Assembly: GCA_021399435.1 (NCBI GenBank)
Contig: JAJTUP010000073.1
Coordinates: forward strand, 62,001-126,000
DNA length: 64,000 nt
Source: Diaporthe sp. PMI_573
Taxonomy: Eukaryota; Ascomycota; Sordariomycetes; Diaporthales; Diaporthaceae
Direction of reading: 5' to 3'
This document shows positions 21,014 to 32,715 of this stretch, piece by piece. Positions within the stretch are counted from its first letter, which is position 1. The number at the start of each line of letters is the position of its first letter. A program made the position numbers and the translations under genes. The notes under the pieces were generated by a model. That model had not been told where the DNA came from and made no database searches. It saw nothing but the letters and a program-made list of their open reading frames with translations.

Positions 21014-21814
21014 TCAGGTTTTTGCAATGGTCTGAGTTTCGTCTATCCATACCAAGTCATTGTATGCCGCAAGTTGGGAGTCAGCCACGCCGATCCGAGG
21101 GGCGGGTTGGGTCCCTTGGTCCTCAAGTGGCTTTGGCATTTGACAATGGCTGTCTAAGACGAATTTATATACTGCTGCCGGAGACTGGGTGATGCAAGAG
21201 TCTGCCTTCTCAGGGGTCTGGGAACTGTTTATTGGTTCATCACTGCAGGATTCCAGGGGATGATAGCTCCATGCGAAAAGAAGAAGATTGTGGCGTATGC
21301 GAGTATTCAGAGCTTTGATCCTTGATGTGATGGCACTGATTGATCGTGCGTCAAGCTGTTTTGAGTCGTAGATCTCTTGACTGTTGAAGCCCTCCCGCTT
21401 AAGCTTGATCAGTATTTCATCCTCCCTTGTCGACCACTGACCAAATCTTTGGACGATGGTAGTAGGAGTCAGAAACTCAAAATGCTGCACCTGATATGTG
21501 GAAGCGTCGAACAGCTGAATCAGGATGTAGTGGCTCTTCTCGCCTGCTAAGTTGATCTCAACTGGGATGACGCCCCAGTGTGTGTAGATATTCATCAAGC
21601 CTCCCAGGTCATCGTTATCCTCTAGGATCCGTGCCCATCCTGACCTGCTTGCGTCAGACTTTGAGGTCCAGAAATGCGTAAAGCCACCTAATTCGGTGGT
21701 AGTTACATTTCGTACTGATGCGGACTGGTTTGGCTGTAGTCGGTCGAGGGTAACATGAGCACCAGGTATACCGCGGCCGAAGGGATCAAGCAACCTACAG
21801 ATAAGCGGGGCCAT
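21014..21814 (-). CDS. transthyretin-like plus SANT/Myb-like protein
   Basis: 266 residues with an ATG start and no interruption. Residues about 1-113 resemble the transthyretin/5-hydroxyisourate hydrolase sandwich: a start like LICRLLDPFGRGIPGAHVTL, a W-containing turn, WGVIPVEINL and SHYILIQLFDASTYQVQ near where the enzyme has HYHVP...S...Y. The purine-pathway catalytic His/Arg residues and the terminal YRGS are not evident, so enzymatic activity is doubtful. Residues about 124-172 (FGQWSTREDEILIKLKREG...ITSRIKALNTR) look like a SANT/Myb helix trio. The last 90 residues are low in structure. Pairing these two folds is unusual. A role as a DNA- or histone-binding regulator is a guess. The TTR assignment is weaker than the SANT assignment. 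Confidence 0.5.
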   Translation of the reverse strand: MAPLICRLLDPFGRGIPGAHVTLDRLQPNQSASVRNVTTTELGGFTHFWTSKSDASRSGWARILEDNDDLGGLMNIYTHWGVIPVEINLAGEKSHYILIQLFDASTYQVQHFEFLTPTTIVQRFGQWSTREDEILIKLKREGFNSQEIYDSKQLDARSISAITSRIKALNTRIRHNLLLFAWSYHPLESCSDEPINSSQTPEKADSCITQSPAAVYKFVLDSHCQMPKPLEDQGTQPAPRIGVADSQLAAYNDLVWIDETQTIAKT

Positions 21815-22615
21815 ATTTAATGTTAATAGGAGAGATGCAGAGATGTTATCTTAATTTAGAATGCTCTATTACAATTTAAGTTGATCAAGGAGTTATGAAC
21901 TTGATATTATAGCCACAGGCTGGTGTGCCTTATAAGACTTAGGATATTTTTAGCCGTGAGTTTAATGGTATTTTATAGACAGCATCATCACTTTTTGCTT
22001 ACTGCTGTTATTGTGCTGTACAGTAAATACTGTACATGACCCCTTTGTCTTTATATATGCAAACAAATGTGACGCAGCGTACTTTTCGAAATATAGGTGG
22101 AGCTTAAAAAAGTTCCTGCCTTTATAGAAGATAAAGTAAAAGTACATACGGGATTTCGCAAAGTACACTATCTTTAGTTATAGTTCCTATACTTGCTTCC
22201 GTAATTTTCCTTAACGTCCTTTTCCATCCGGTAGACTGGCGTGTGGTCTGCGTTGTCTTCGCTATTCTTCGGGGACTCAATGCTCCACAGAAGTAAGATC
22301 TTCATAATACGAAGAAGCCGCTATTCTAGAGCACGAAAGGAAGTGCTCCTGAGAAAAGTGATGGAAGCTCTTGGCGAATTCTGCCCAAGTTTGACGTAAA
22401 TCTCGAAGGAAGAGACTGAGAAAGGAGGTGAAACTTGGAATGAAACTCTGAGACCAAGGCAGCTACCTCGTCGTCACATAAGCGTTGGCCATTGTTCCAC
22501 GACTGTGCAAAGAATCTGCTCGCACTATCAGAACAAGCCTTAAGCCACGCAACGAAATGAGCTTCGAGACTCACATCGCGAGATCTTTTACAGTATTACG
22601 TGGTCAAAGTACGGC
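21815..22615. other. AT-rich spacer
   Basis: The first 400 bases are strongly AT-rich with many stops; the rest has short frames only. It presumably contains the promoter of the TTR/SANT gene. No repeat or RNA gene recognised. Confidence 0.4.
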
Positions 22616-22633
22616 CAAGGTGGCGATCAACTC
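22616..22633. repeat. hAT B left terminal repeat
   Basis: 18 bp, one mismatch to the reverse complement of 25405-25422. Confidence 0.6.
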
Positions 22634-22876
22634 CACCACAAATCCACCAGTGGAGGAGTGGACACCCACATCCACATCTACTCAATTCAATCAACGCGTC
22701 GCCGGATGACTAATCAATTCAATTTATCTCAACAGTGGGTTGAAGTGAGTTGATCTGGGTGGAGCAAGCAGGGATATGCGCGTCGTCCGGGGTACACCAC
22801 ACGCGTTCATGAATCCCCAGGACCGCGTTCGTGTCTCGTCTTTGCACCGTTTGAGATATCTACGATCAGCAGCTTT

Positions 22877-25268
22877 ATGAAAATGGCCCAGACAACTATC
22901 GATGAGTCTATCCTGGTTAAGGAGAACACTACAGCGCCAGCTCTACCCACGAAAGACGCTGATGAGTCGGTTCTTTGGGCTAAATTCCGCGGTTACTCCT
23001 GGTCGGAGCGATCGAGAGACCTTTCCTCGTGGGTTTGGCCCTTTGGCTTCGACATACAAAACGACAAAGAGAGACGATGGGTCTGCAAAACATGTGTATT
23101 GAAGAGGAGGACACCAATTGCCAGCTATAAGGCTGAGGGCACCCAGAATATCGAACGTCACCTCGATGAGATCCACAAGATCCGTGACCCAACGGGGAAG
23201 CGCAAACGACCCTTGAACAAGGCGTACCCATCTGTTGCCGACCGCTTGTGTATGGATAGAGAAGACCCTCGGCAGCAAGCCATTGTCAACGCTTATATCA
23301 AGCGTTTTGATCGAACCCAATTTCAGAAACTCGTCGTCAACTGGGTTGTCGAACGGCAGCAATCCTTCAGAGAGGTAGAGAGCGAGAGTCTCCGAGCTAT
23401 CTTCGAATACCTCAATCCCTCTATTTCAGTCCAGGATGCGCACATCAACCACGACACCGTTCGACACCAAATCACTAATGCTTATAATCAACATAAGCAG
23501 ACGATTATCCATACTCTTGCTCGCGCTCCCGGCCAGATTCATATCTCCTTCGATGGGTGGCGATCCCGCAACCGCCATGCTCTATATGGGATCTGCGCCT
23601 TCTTTCGAGATGAGAATAATCGGCCTATGAAAGTGGTCTTATATCCCCGAGATTGCAGAACGACACTTTGGGGAGACGATTGGTGCTCAGATCCTCAGCA
23701 TTATTCACGAGTTCAAGACCGAAGAGAAAGCCGGATATTGCTGCCTCGACAACGCAGCCAATAATGATACCGCCATGGAGACTATTGCCGATGAGCTTGG
23801 CTTTGAGCCTAAAGCCCGCCGTGGGCGTTGCTTCGGCCATATTGTGAATCTCGTCGCTAAGACCCTTCTCTTTGGCAAAGGCTGCGGAGCATTCGAGGCT
23901 GATCTGCAAGCCCAGAAGCTTGCTGAGGCTGAACATGAGTTGTGGATGAGGAAGGGCCCAGCTGGCAAGATCCATAACCTCGTTGTGTGGATTCGTGGCA
24001 GCGACACGCTTACTCACCTACTACGCAAAATCCAACAGTGTGCTAATGAGGTCAGCGAGAATCCAAAGATTAGGGCTCGTAAACGTCTCGACCTCATTGT
24101 GGACAACGATACTCGATGGCTTTCGCAGCTTTTTATGATGCGCCGAGCCCGACTCCTTCGACCTTTCCTCGAGACCTTCCTCTTCGAGTACAAACAACTG
24201 TGGGAAAAAGAAAATCTAAGGAAGGACGGTACACAGAAGAAGGGCAAGAGGTTGCCATTATGCCTCGAAGAACAGAGTAGATTAACAGTCGCTGATTGGA
24301 ACGTGATCGACGCCTTCATTGAACTACTTGAGCATTTCGAGAACACGATCCTTATTCTGGAAGGCGACGGGCAGGCTCGTGAGCGAGCAAGACACCATTT
24401 CAAGGAGTCCTACGGCAATATCACTGATGTTTTGATGGCGTACGAATACCTTCTCTCTAACCTTGAAGAGGCAAAGGAGAAGATTGACCAGTACGCCGAA
24501 CCAGAACACTTCCGAGTAAATGTTCAACTGGCTTGGGAGAAGCTCAACGAGTATTACGATAAGCTCGACGACACTCCGATGTACTACGCCGCCCTAGCCT
24601 TCCACCCCGCGTTTGGTTGGAATATCGTTGAGCGTGAGTGGGATACTCGACCGGAATGGGTCCGAAACGCGAAGAAGATGGTTAAACAGGTGTGGGACGA
24701 CTGCTACTCGAAACTTGAAATTACTCATATGAGCGGCGAGCCTGTTTCGAAGAGGAGGAAGACGTTCCATAATAAGTTCAGCCAGTTTAAGGAAGATAAG
24801 AGGCGGAAAGCCTTGATATCGCCATCAGCTAGCTCGGTAGGCGACGAATACGAGCGCTGGCTGCTGAGTACTTCAGAGGCTGACAGCGAGGTAAGTGACC
24901 CATATGAGTACTGGCATTCTAGGCGCAAGAAGTTCCCGAGGCTATCGATAATGGCCCTTGACTTCTTATCGATCCCACCGATGTCTGCTGAGTGCGAGAG
25001 GCTATTTTCGGCCGCTGGGCGCATGGTTGCCCCCATTCGGAGTCGACTGGAAGCCACGATGATTGGGATGGCTCAGTGTCTCCGATCTTGGCTGTGTTCT
25101 GGACTAGTTGACGAGCTCGAGAGCTTCTTGCTCGTCAATCCTGAAATCTCCAGGGGCAAGGACACAAGCTATAGTGAAGAAGAGGAGGCATGGTTAGCTG
25201 CAGAACGAGAGCACGAGAGTGACGAGACGGCCTGTGGGGAGAACGAGAAAGGATTGATCATGTATTGA
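22877..25268 (+). pseudogene. hAT transposase B, one frameshift
   Basis: The ATG at 22877 opens about 255 good residues: a BED-like finger (WVCKTCVLK...HLDEIHK), FDRTQFQKLVVNWVV, FEYLNPSI and the first catalytic Asp in SFDGWRSRNR. Near 23640 the frame moves by one base. In the new frame the next residues are IPEIAERHFGETIG and CCLDNAANND (second Asp), followed by HIVNLVAKTL, DNDTRWLSQ, and the C-terminal dimerisation domain (PRLSIMALDFLSI...AECERLFSAAGRMVAPIRSRL) with the catalytic Glu. Apart from this single shift the roughly 795-residue protein is complete, ending at 25268. It could be a recent mutation or a sequencing error; if an error, the element might be functional. Confidence 0.8.
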
Positions 25269-25404
25269 TTGTCAGACGTTTGTTCCACCGGATGTCAATT
25301 CCACCCACTTCAACTCCACAGGGAGCTTCGGTTGATCAACTCCACACAGGTGATGCGGTGGGACGTCCACTCAATTCAATATGCCCTCGATAGTGGATTG
25401 AATT

Positions 25405-25422
25405 GAGTTGATCGCCACCCTG
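25405..25422. repeat. hAT B right terminal repeat
   Basis: 18 bp ending CGCCACCCTG, counterpart of 22616-22633. Confidence 0.6.
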
Positions 25423-25543
25423 GGGGTTTTCGCGATGCCCCTCAGTAGTACGCGGTATTGTAGATTGGTGGGTAGAAGATAAGGTAGGTAGGGAAGGTAG
25501 ATACTGTATATATGCTCAATTCTTCGAAATATGCCACTTTATA

Positions 25544-27125
25544 TTATACATCCCAATCCTCCTCGTCGAAATCAATATCCATCTCGTCCACCTCCTCAGC
25601 CCCTACAATCATCCCTAGCAGCTCCTCCGAAGAGATGAGCTTCCTCGCAAACCAGTTACCCATGCACTCTAACCTCTGGAGGTTCTCTGGCGATAACCTA
25701 AGCCTATCCCAGCTCTGTGTACGGCGTGCGCCCGAGAATTGTTGTTCTGGTTCAGCGGATGAGGGTGTGATTGAGAGGATATTGATGGCCATTCGGTGGA
25801 GACGAGGATAGCGCCGGCGCTGCTCTGGAAGTAACCACCATTGAAGAGGAGTTATCTTTAGAGCATCAAGATCGATAGTTTTATCTTCAATAAACGCCAT
25901 AAACGTATCTTCATCCTCTTGTGAGGTAGGTTGGACTCTTAGACGACGTTTCAGCCGGTCTAATTCATTCTCTACCCTCTTCTTCGAGGATGGATGACAC
26001 GTATCGATATCAGCAGCAGCAGCAGCAGGGAGTGATTCATGAGGGAGATGCGCGTATTCCTTCTGCCAGATCGAATAAGCAGCGTCAATAGTCTTCTGAT
26101 GCCACTCTTCAGGCCAGTTCTGAAGAAGATAATGCTTCCGCTTCGAGGGATCGAGAAGTATCGCGGAGGCGTATACTGGCGTTGACTCAACGAGGGCGTA
26201 GTATTTATCAAGGATAAACCAGCCCATCTCAATAGAATGAACCATTCGGAGGTCCTTCTCTGGGCCTGATTTATATAGCACCTATAAAACAATTAGTTTT
26301 AAGCGTTTTCTTGATGAAATAGGATATACCTTCTGATCCTCAAAGAAGGTGAGGATAGCATCCATCAGGGTAAGGCTCTGGGATAACGAAGCCTCACTGC
26401 CTTCAACCCATAGTGTACCACTAGCAAATACAGAGAGAAACCTCTCTGTACGCTTAAGTGTATCCCACTCAACGCCATTGAGTCAAAAGTTATCGCATTC
26501 AGGGTGTTTATCAATGAAGTCCTTAACCTCTCGCTCCTTGCGTGTCGTACGCTTGATGAGATGATACCATGAGGACCATCGAGTGTCGTTATCAATCCCT
26601 AATGTAATGCCGACAGCCTCGATCCATCGATCATGATGGATAGAGCTGTTTCGAAGTCATACAGCTAGGTTATGAAGCTTCTGGAGCGCAGTAGTAGCAC
26701 CCCATCCTTCAAAACCTTTATGCTTCGCTTTAACCTTACTCCCTCTTCTCCGGGCTTGTTCATGAGCTCTTATTGAGGCCGGGTTATCTTCAACGACCGG
26801 TACATCAAGATAGGCGGAGAATAACTCGTAAGGGTCGGTGTCTTCCGTCTCTTCAACAGCCGCAAGAGCAGATTTGAGAGCTTCTTTTGAGGTGGCAAGG
26901 AGAAAGGCTTGAAGGGCAAGGTTAAGAATATGATCAAGGCAGCGGATGCGGTGCGTAATTGGATCATAATCAATCTGTTCGATATAAGTGAATACCCATC
27001 TAAAAGCTAAATAGTGTATACAAACCCCAAGTTCAAGTTTTAGAGACCGAGAGAGCTCAATGAGTAGAGTATCATTTGAAGTGGCGTTGTCTCCAGTGTG
27101 ATAACCGAGTTTAGTTGGCCGCCTG
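25544..27125 (-). pseudogene. hAT transposase C, 5'-truncated, two stops
   Basis: A different hAT lineage on the minus strand. From the right: LGYHTGDNATSND (second catalytic Asp), RIRCLDHILNLAL, an acidic stretch, ALQKLHNLAV, DNDTRWSSWYHL, then YALVESTPVYASAILLDPSKR and the dimerisation domain (RRYPRLHRMAINILSI...AEPEQQFSG). Two introns are visible: 26975-27025 (51 nt, GTTTGT...ACAG) and 26282-26329 (48 nt, GTATAT...TATAG). TGA stops interrupt at 26657-26659 and 26483-26485. The N-terminal third is missing; homology ends where hAT D begins, suggesting interruption by that insertion. Confidence 0.7.
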
Positions 27126-27133
27126 GATCTCTC

Positions 27134-29756
27134 CAGAGTGGCTAAAGAGCACCCAGGGTTCAAATCCATACCACGAAATCCACATATGGATCCATAATGT
27201 GGATCCATATCCATTCCATTCCATTCCACGCGGGCTTCTGCATTTCCATATCCACGCCACGGAGCCCCTTCCACATGTTCCATATGTGGAAATTGTGGAA
27301 AGGAATGGACATTTTTGGTGGGGTTTGAAAATACCTGGATTTCCTTGTGAAATAGCGCATACCCTAAGTACCTTCGATCGCCCACAACAACAAAATAAAA
27401 ACGATTTTCCACCCCGTTTTATCCGTACACAAAGTTAAACAAGTCTATTCTGGGAGGTTTTACTGTTACGACCTTACTACCTCAAATCGAAATGGCCACC
27501 TTCCATCCTACCAAGTCAACCACGCCCGTTCCAGAACGTACAGAAGAAGACAATCAACGGCTCTTTCAGCTCTACAAAGGCTGGACCTTGACGGAGAGAG
27601 ACGGCCAAGTGCGTCAATGGGTATATCAATTCGGCTACGATATCCAGCATGCCCAGAAGGGGGAACGCCGATGGGTGTGTTGTCTTTGCATCAAGCAAAA
27701 GCGGCCGAGGCCAAAGAGTTATGCCATCAAAGGGTTGCAGAACGCTGAGGGTCACCTGTACACGGACCACAATGGCATCATGGATCCGACGGGCAAGAGG
27801 CAAAAGCCTGCAAAGGCATCTGAGAAAGCACATCAGTCCATTGCAACAATCCTACAGTTGAACCCCACGGAGCCGAAGGAACAAGATTTGATCAATACGC
27901 TGATCAAACGTTTCGACAAAACTGTATTCCAGCAGAAACTTGTCAACTGGATTGTCAATTCTAACCAATCCTTCTCGATCGTCAACGATCAAGATCTTCG
28001 AGACATCTTCAACTACCTCAATCCATCTGTCGAGATCACAAAAGCTAACATTACTGACGTGACCGTGCGTGCCATCGCAGAACGAGAATTTACCAACAAC
28101 ATGGAAAGAGTGAAGGATGCTTTGCGGAAGAGTCCAGGACAGATCCATATCCAGTACGATGGCTGGAAGTCTGGTAACCGACACGCCTTATACGGCATCA
28201 CATGTGTGTTTCGGGATTCCAACGACCGGCCACAGAAGTGTGTCCTCGGCCTGCCTGAACTTACAGAGCGGCACACAGGCGAGAATATCGCCGGGCAGAT
28301 CATCGAGATCATTCGAGAGTACGAGATCAGCGATAAAATCGGGTATTTCACACTGGATAATGCCGGTAACAATAAAACCTCGATGGAGGAGCTTGCATTA
28401 GAATTCGGCTTCGACTGGAAAAAGCGATGGGTTCGCTGCGTTGGCCACGTTGTCAACATAGTAGTGAAACAGATGCTGTATGGCAAGAACCCGGATGCTT
28501 TTGAGAAAGAGCTCTTCGAAGGACTTCACACGGCAGCGAAGGAGCATGAAGTCTGGAGGAGGCGAGGCTCCGTTGGAAAATGGCATAACTTTGCTGTTGT
28601 AGGTGGCTCAGTCCCCGATTTTATTTGTCATACTCACGAAGTCCTAGGAGGTGAGCAGATCGGACACGTGGACCGATATGCTCAAGAAGGTACAGGCTGT
28701 CGAGAGCCAACTCTCTGACGACGCTCAGCTCAAGAAACACCGTCCAGTTGGAGTTGTGGTCGACAATGCTACCCGGTGGCTTTCTCAATTCTCGATGATT
28801 GAGCGTGCTCTGGTTTTAAGGCCATTTTATAATTCTTTTGTCCAGAGAGCGTCAAACGAGTGGGAGAAGGCCAACTTGACGAGAGCTGGCAACATCAAAA
28901 AGGGCTCCAAGCAGCCCTTCTTCCTGAAGGAAGAGAACCGCATCACAACTGATGATTGGCATGTGCTCGGGACTCTTTACGACATTTTGCTTGACTTCAA
29001 GCTGGTTGTGAAAGGCCTTGAGGGTGATGGACAGGGAAAACACCGCAGAAACGTCGAGGAAAACGAGGTCGAGCCCCCACTGTCTGGTAAGCCTTAGACT
29101 TCGCAAAAGCGGCCCTATTCTTATTCTAGCAGCTGACTTGTACAGGTACAAGCTGGGATCTTATTCACGCGTACGAATTTCTTCTCGAAACCCTTGAATC
29201 CGCGAAAAGAGCAGTCGCCAATTTTCCAGACGGCCACCACCTCGCAGTCAACATCAACCTGGGTTGGCTCAAATTGAACGAATACTACGAGCATTTGAAC
29301 GATAGCCCCCTGATCTATGGCGCCGCAGTTCTCCATCCTGCTTACCGGTGGGCACTGTTTCACGATTTGTGGGGAGACGACGAGGAAAGACAGCTGTGGA
29401 TTACCAAGGCGCAGGAGATGGTCCAGGATCTTTGGGGGAGAGAGTATAGGGACCTTGAGGTTGATGATCCAGAGATTGAATTGCCTGCCAATAAGCGTCT
29501 GAAGACCTCAAGAAACAAGTTCACAGCGTGGCGCACGAAAAAGCGAGGACTGATGGCTGGAGGGATTTCTGTTACCGAGTCGCACATTCAATCCCCAGCT
29601 CAATCCCCTAGGTCCTCAGTTGGCGGTCTGGATCTTGATGAATACGAGCAGTGGCAGCGCGATATCGAGGATGCTGACGCTTCTGTCACAGATCCCTACG
29701 AATACTGGCACATAAGGCGGCTCAAATACCCCCGGCTGTCTAGGATGGCCTTATAG
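27134..29756 (+). mobile_element. hAT element D, right end lost
   Basis: The left end is placed at CAGAGTGGC (27134), similar to the CAGGGTGGC end of hAT B. Behind it are 350 bases rich in subterminal palindromic motifs such as CATATGTGG, CCACATATGG and TTCCATATCC before the transposase ATG at 27492. The element probably landed in hAT C, whose homology stops just left of it. Coding similarity ends at 29756 before the catalytic Glu. No right terminal repeat was found. Confidence 0.5.
27492..29756 (+). pseudogene. hAT transposase D, three exons, C-terminus lost
   Basis: Exons 27492-28598, 28648-29086 and 29146-29756 join in frame across GT-AG introns of 49 nt (GTAGGT...CCTAG) and 59 nt (GTAAGC...TACAG). 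The joined protein aligns with hAT B without gaps over the first junction. Visible motifs are the BED-like finger (WVCCLCIKQ...HLYTDH), QYDGWKSGNR with the first Asp, YFTLDNAGNN with the second, HVVNIVVKQML and DNATRWLSQ. The frame ends at TAG (29754) right after YPRLSRMAL, where the dimerisation domain with its catalytic Glu should continue. A piece of such a domain lies 570 bases on at 30318-30590. Confidence 0.75.
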
Positions 29757-30317
29757 GGTTTTATATGATCATAGTAGATGGCGGGGTAATCTTAGTCAGA
29801 ATCCGGGACTCGAGCTTTGGGTAATTATGTGAGCTGTCAACCTGCTCATGCAGTGAACAAAAGCGATGCAGCAGCTGAACGATCCCCCAGTTGCATCATT
29901 GCCATATACACCAGAGAAACGAGAATTTATGTCTAATTAGTTATCTATTATGACAATCTTATCCTAAGTTTCCTTGTTACCCCTGTTGCCCTAGTTGTTA
30001 TGGGCGTTATCATTGGTGTTGCTAACGATGTTAGGTACTAGCTGTTAGATCCATGTATGGTAGCTGGTTAACGGTTCTCTGTGCCTCTGTTTGCTACTTT
30101 TTTACAATACAAGAAAAAAGACATTTAACTAACCGGAGTGCTCAAGCCAAAGGGGTAACCATGATGTTCAAAAACCGCTTTTAGGTTCTGTGTAGGGTCA
30201 AATAAAGGACCCATATTCCGTCTGATTTGATGAAATGGACAGTCTGGGCCTTAAGTTGGTGCAGCATAGTGAAACCTTTAAATAGGAATTAAAGCGATCA
30301 AACTTGGTTGGTGGAGG
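29757..30317. other. insert between hAT pieces
   Basis: About 560 bases of AT-rich DNA without a frame. It separates the end of hAT D from a hAT C-terminus that overlaps it by a few codons (CGGCTGTCT appears at both borders). It could be a small inserted element, but I found no inverted repeats. Confidence 0.35.
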
Positions 30318-30590
30318 GACGTCAGCGTTGTGCGTTTTCCTCGGCTGTCTTATATGGCTGTTGACTTTCTTACTATTTCATCGTTGTCTGCAGAAACGGA
30401 GAGAGACTTTAGCAGTTGCGGGAGGATGGTAACACCACTCAGGTCCCGCCTACGGCGGCATATTGTGGCCATGGCTCAGTGCCTTCGTTCCTGGAGCAAA
30501 GCCGGTATTTATCAGCCGACTCTTCCTTTTAGTCTCCTTGAAGGGGATAATAGGGACCGCGTCGAGACTATTTTGGTCTTCGCCGTATGA
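30318..30590 (+). pseudogene. hAT dimerisation-domain fragment
   Basis: VRFPRLSYMAVDFLTISSLS then AETERDFSSCGRMVTPLRSR and AMAQCLRSWSKAG match the hAT C-terminal dimerisation region, with the catalytic Glu in AETERDFS. The rest of a transposase is missing. It may be the displaced end of hAT D or a piece of another copy, since its first codons repeat the last codons of D in changed form. Confidence 0.7.
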
Positions 30591-30887
30591 CTGATTGCCC
30601 TACTATTAGTCTTGGGCTACTTGTGTCGACAGTCGATGGCGCCGAAGCAGTCTCGCTAGCCTCGTCTATATGGCTGTTACAAGGCTGTTAATGTTTTTTG
30701 GGCCACGTGCCATAATCGTATTCTGAACCTACTGTTATCGGCATTGTTTTTTCTTTTAAACGCTGGGTGTTTAAGCGTTTACCACTGTATGAAGGGACCG
30801 CCTACATATTGCTTAAGAAGCATATCGACTGCTCGCCATGAATTAATCCTGAATCGTCGAAATCCGAGTTAGTTGCCTAGAGGTACA

Positions 30888-31617
30888 TCAAAGGAGTCTT
30901 GGTCTCCATGTTGGGAGGCTAGACCTGGATATACTTAAACTGGCTTCATGCGATAAGGAAAGGCAGCAAGATTGTATTCGAAAGCCCGTTCCTAGCAGTC
31001 GCAGTATAATACAAGACTGCTGCGTGGGGTCAAGGCCAACATAACCAACTGCCCTCGGCAGAGAAGGCTGGTTGATTTCGAAAACTACCTTCGCAAGGGC
31101 GATTGGAGGCGTACAGTCGGGCTTGATTCCCACATATGGCTGTGGAACCTCGGACAGTGTCAGAGGTTCGTTTAGAGGTAGCCGCGACCTCGTGAAGTGC
31201 ATCAGTTCACTCTTGGCTGCGTTGAAGCACATTCCCCTTTCCTCTACCCATTGTTCGCAGGCTCCCCATGCCTCTTCAAGAGCCCTCCGGTTCTGCTTAA
31301 CCGTCATGTGGCAGGCCAATAGGTTGGTATCGTCAGTAAAGCCTACCACAACTACCCCGAGGACTCCGCTAAGTCTGATAAAGCACTGCGATATAGATAA
31401 GAAAGAGTATAGGGGATAGTGGTGAGCCCTGTGGTACCCCTGCCGTGACCCGGAAAGCCTCTGAACTGCGGCCATCAAAGCTTAGTCGCGTAGACCTCCC
31501 GGTAAGAAAGGAGTGGACCGCCATCTTGACCGCCAACAGATTTTTCCGGCTGTGACTTTCCAGGTTAAGGCTTTCCTTCCGGCCACTTTGTCTTTTCAAA
31601 CCGGATTGTAATCTCAT
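30888..31617 (-). pseudogene. non-LTR (Tad-like LINE) reverse transcriptase fragment
   Basis: Two overlapping frames give parts of a LINE reverse transcriptase. Right part: FLTGRSTRLSFDG then GVPQGSPLSPILFLIYIA, the classic RT motif. Left part: VGFTDDTNLLACH, corresponding to the catalytic FADD box with Thr for Ala, then NAAKSELMHF. A frame change near 31400 separates them. Endonuclease, fingers and RNase H parts are missing. The Tad/I clade is the usual fungal source. Orientation is opposite to hAT D. Confidence 0.75.
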
Positions 31618-32715
31618 TTCTATAACTCATTTTCGCTTTTTCCGATAGCATTGGTAGGTCCAAGTGACCTTGTCCATATGGGCCAGCTAAGCCGAGAGGT
31701 ACTCTAGTGAATCCGATACAATTCTCGATCCTTATGTCCCTAAGCAACTCAGGTGCAGTCAAAGAATCTCCAATCTTGTGGCCCAAGATCGAATAGCGAA
31801 TGCCTTCTAAGAGGTCGTCTGCCTACAGACCTCGCAGGTGCCTCCACTCGCGCTCCTCTGTCCATCCTTAACAATACCTTTATCATATGTCAGTTCCAAA
31901 TTTCTTCACATTTCTTATAGGCTGTTGCACTGTTGAATGCGCAATAGGGCCAGAAGTTCAGGGCAATTCTTTAACTGAAGAATTTACCGGTGTAATACTG
32001 CCGATCCTAAAGGGTGGTACTAAGGGCTCAGAGGTGTACGCGATGTTATGCATTCCGAGATTATCAATAGTATTAAAGGAGAAGTTATACCGAGAGAAGT
32101 CCAAATAAATACCTGTTGGCCTGTCGCGAGTAAACGCATAGAGAGGAATGGCCTCCTTTCTTCCGACATCTGGCTTGGGGATTGTTACTAGGAGTTGTGA
32201 CTGATGTTGTTGCTCTCCACGTTTGCGTTGGCGTTTCAGCTGTGTAAGCTTCTTCTTCTTCTTCTTCTTCTTCTCCTCCTCTTTGTCTCTTAAGTCCCTT
32301 CCCATAGACTCTACGTCCATGTCTTTAAACTGTAGCGTGACTATCATCGGTGGGAAGAAAGAAAGAAAAGGTGAAGGGCCGGGTGTGAAGTGGCCGTTGT
32401 AAAAGTGGCGGAAAGAGGGCTTTATATCTTTCCCTGGTACAATCCACCTGTTAACTGATTCCACATAGGGGAAATGGCTGTGCAGGTTCCCTGCCCTCTA
32501 CATTGCTTGCTACCTATAGGTGTCGACTTCACAACGTGCCGCTTGCAGGCCCTAATACTGCATATTATGGCATGTGGTCCCGGCCTCTACGTCAAGGATA
32601 TCACCATCGAGTCCTACACCCTATTCGAGGCCAACAACATCGCTCAAGCTAAGCGCAATCCGTATATGTGCTCTTTTAAAGCCGTGGGCGGTCCCTTCAT
32701 ACAATAGTAAACAGA
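31618..32715. other. 1.1 kb with a Lys-rich frame, no clear gene
   Basis: A minus-strand frame (ATG near 32344 to 31958, about 129 residues) contains a run of nine Lys/Glu repeats from a CTT microsatellite and no known domain; it may be noncoding. A 77-residue plus frame (32474-32707) is equally unsupported. Confidence 0.3.
32249..32274. repeat. CTT microsatellite
   Basis: About eight tandem CTT units followed by CTC variants. Confidence 0.9.

Larger units (their letters stand above)
22616..25422 (+). mobile_element. hAT element B with terminal inverted repeats
   Basis: A 2.8-kb element. Its left end starts CAAGGTGGCGATCAACTC and the right end, read inward, starts CAGGGTGGCGATCAACTC (17 of 18 identical). 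Subterminal TTGATCAACTCC and TCAATTCAAT motifs recur at both ends. Terminal CA...TG bases and an internal hAT transposase support the family. No exact 8-bp duplication is seen (AGTACGGC versus GGGGTTTT), so the flanks have changed or the ends are off by some bases. Confidence 0.65.

Noticed and set aside
27121..27170. tRNA-like A and B boxes (AGTGGCTAAAGAGC and GGTTCAAATCC)
   Set aside because: The boxes are only about 10 bases apart, with no room for anticodon stem and loop, and no acceptor stem can be drawn. The first part fits better as the end of a hAT element.
31958..32344. Lys-rich minus-strand ORF as a gene
   Set aside because: The open frame depends on a CTT microsatellite; no domain and no clear neighbours in a spliced structure.
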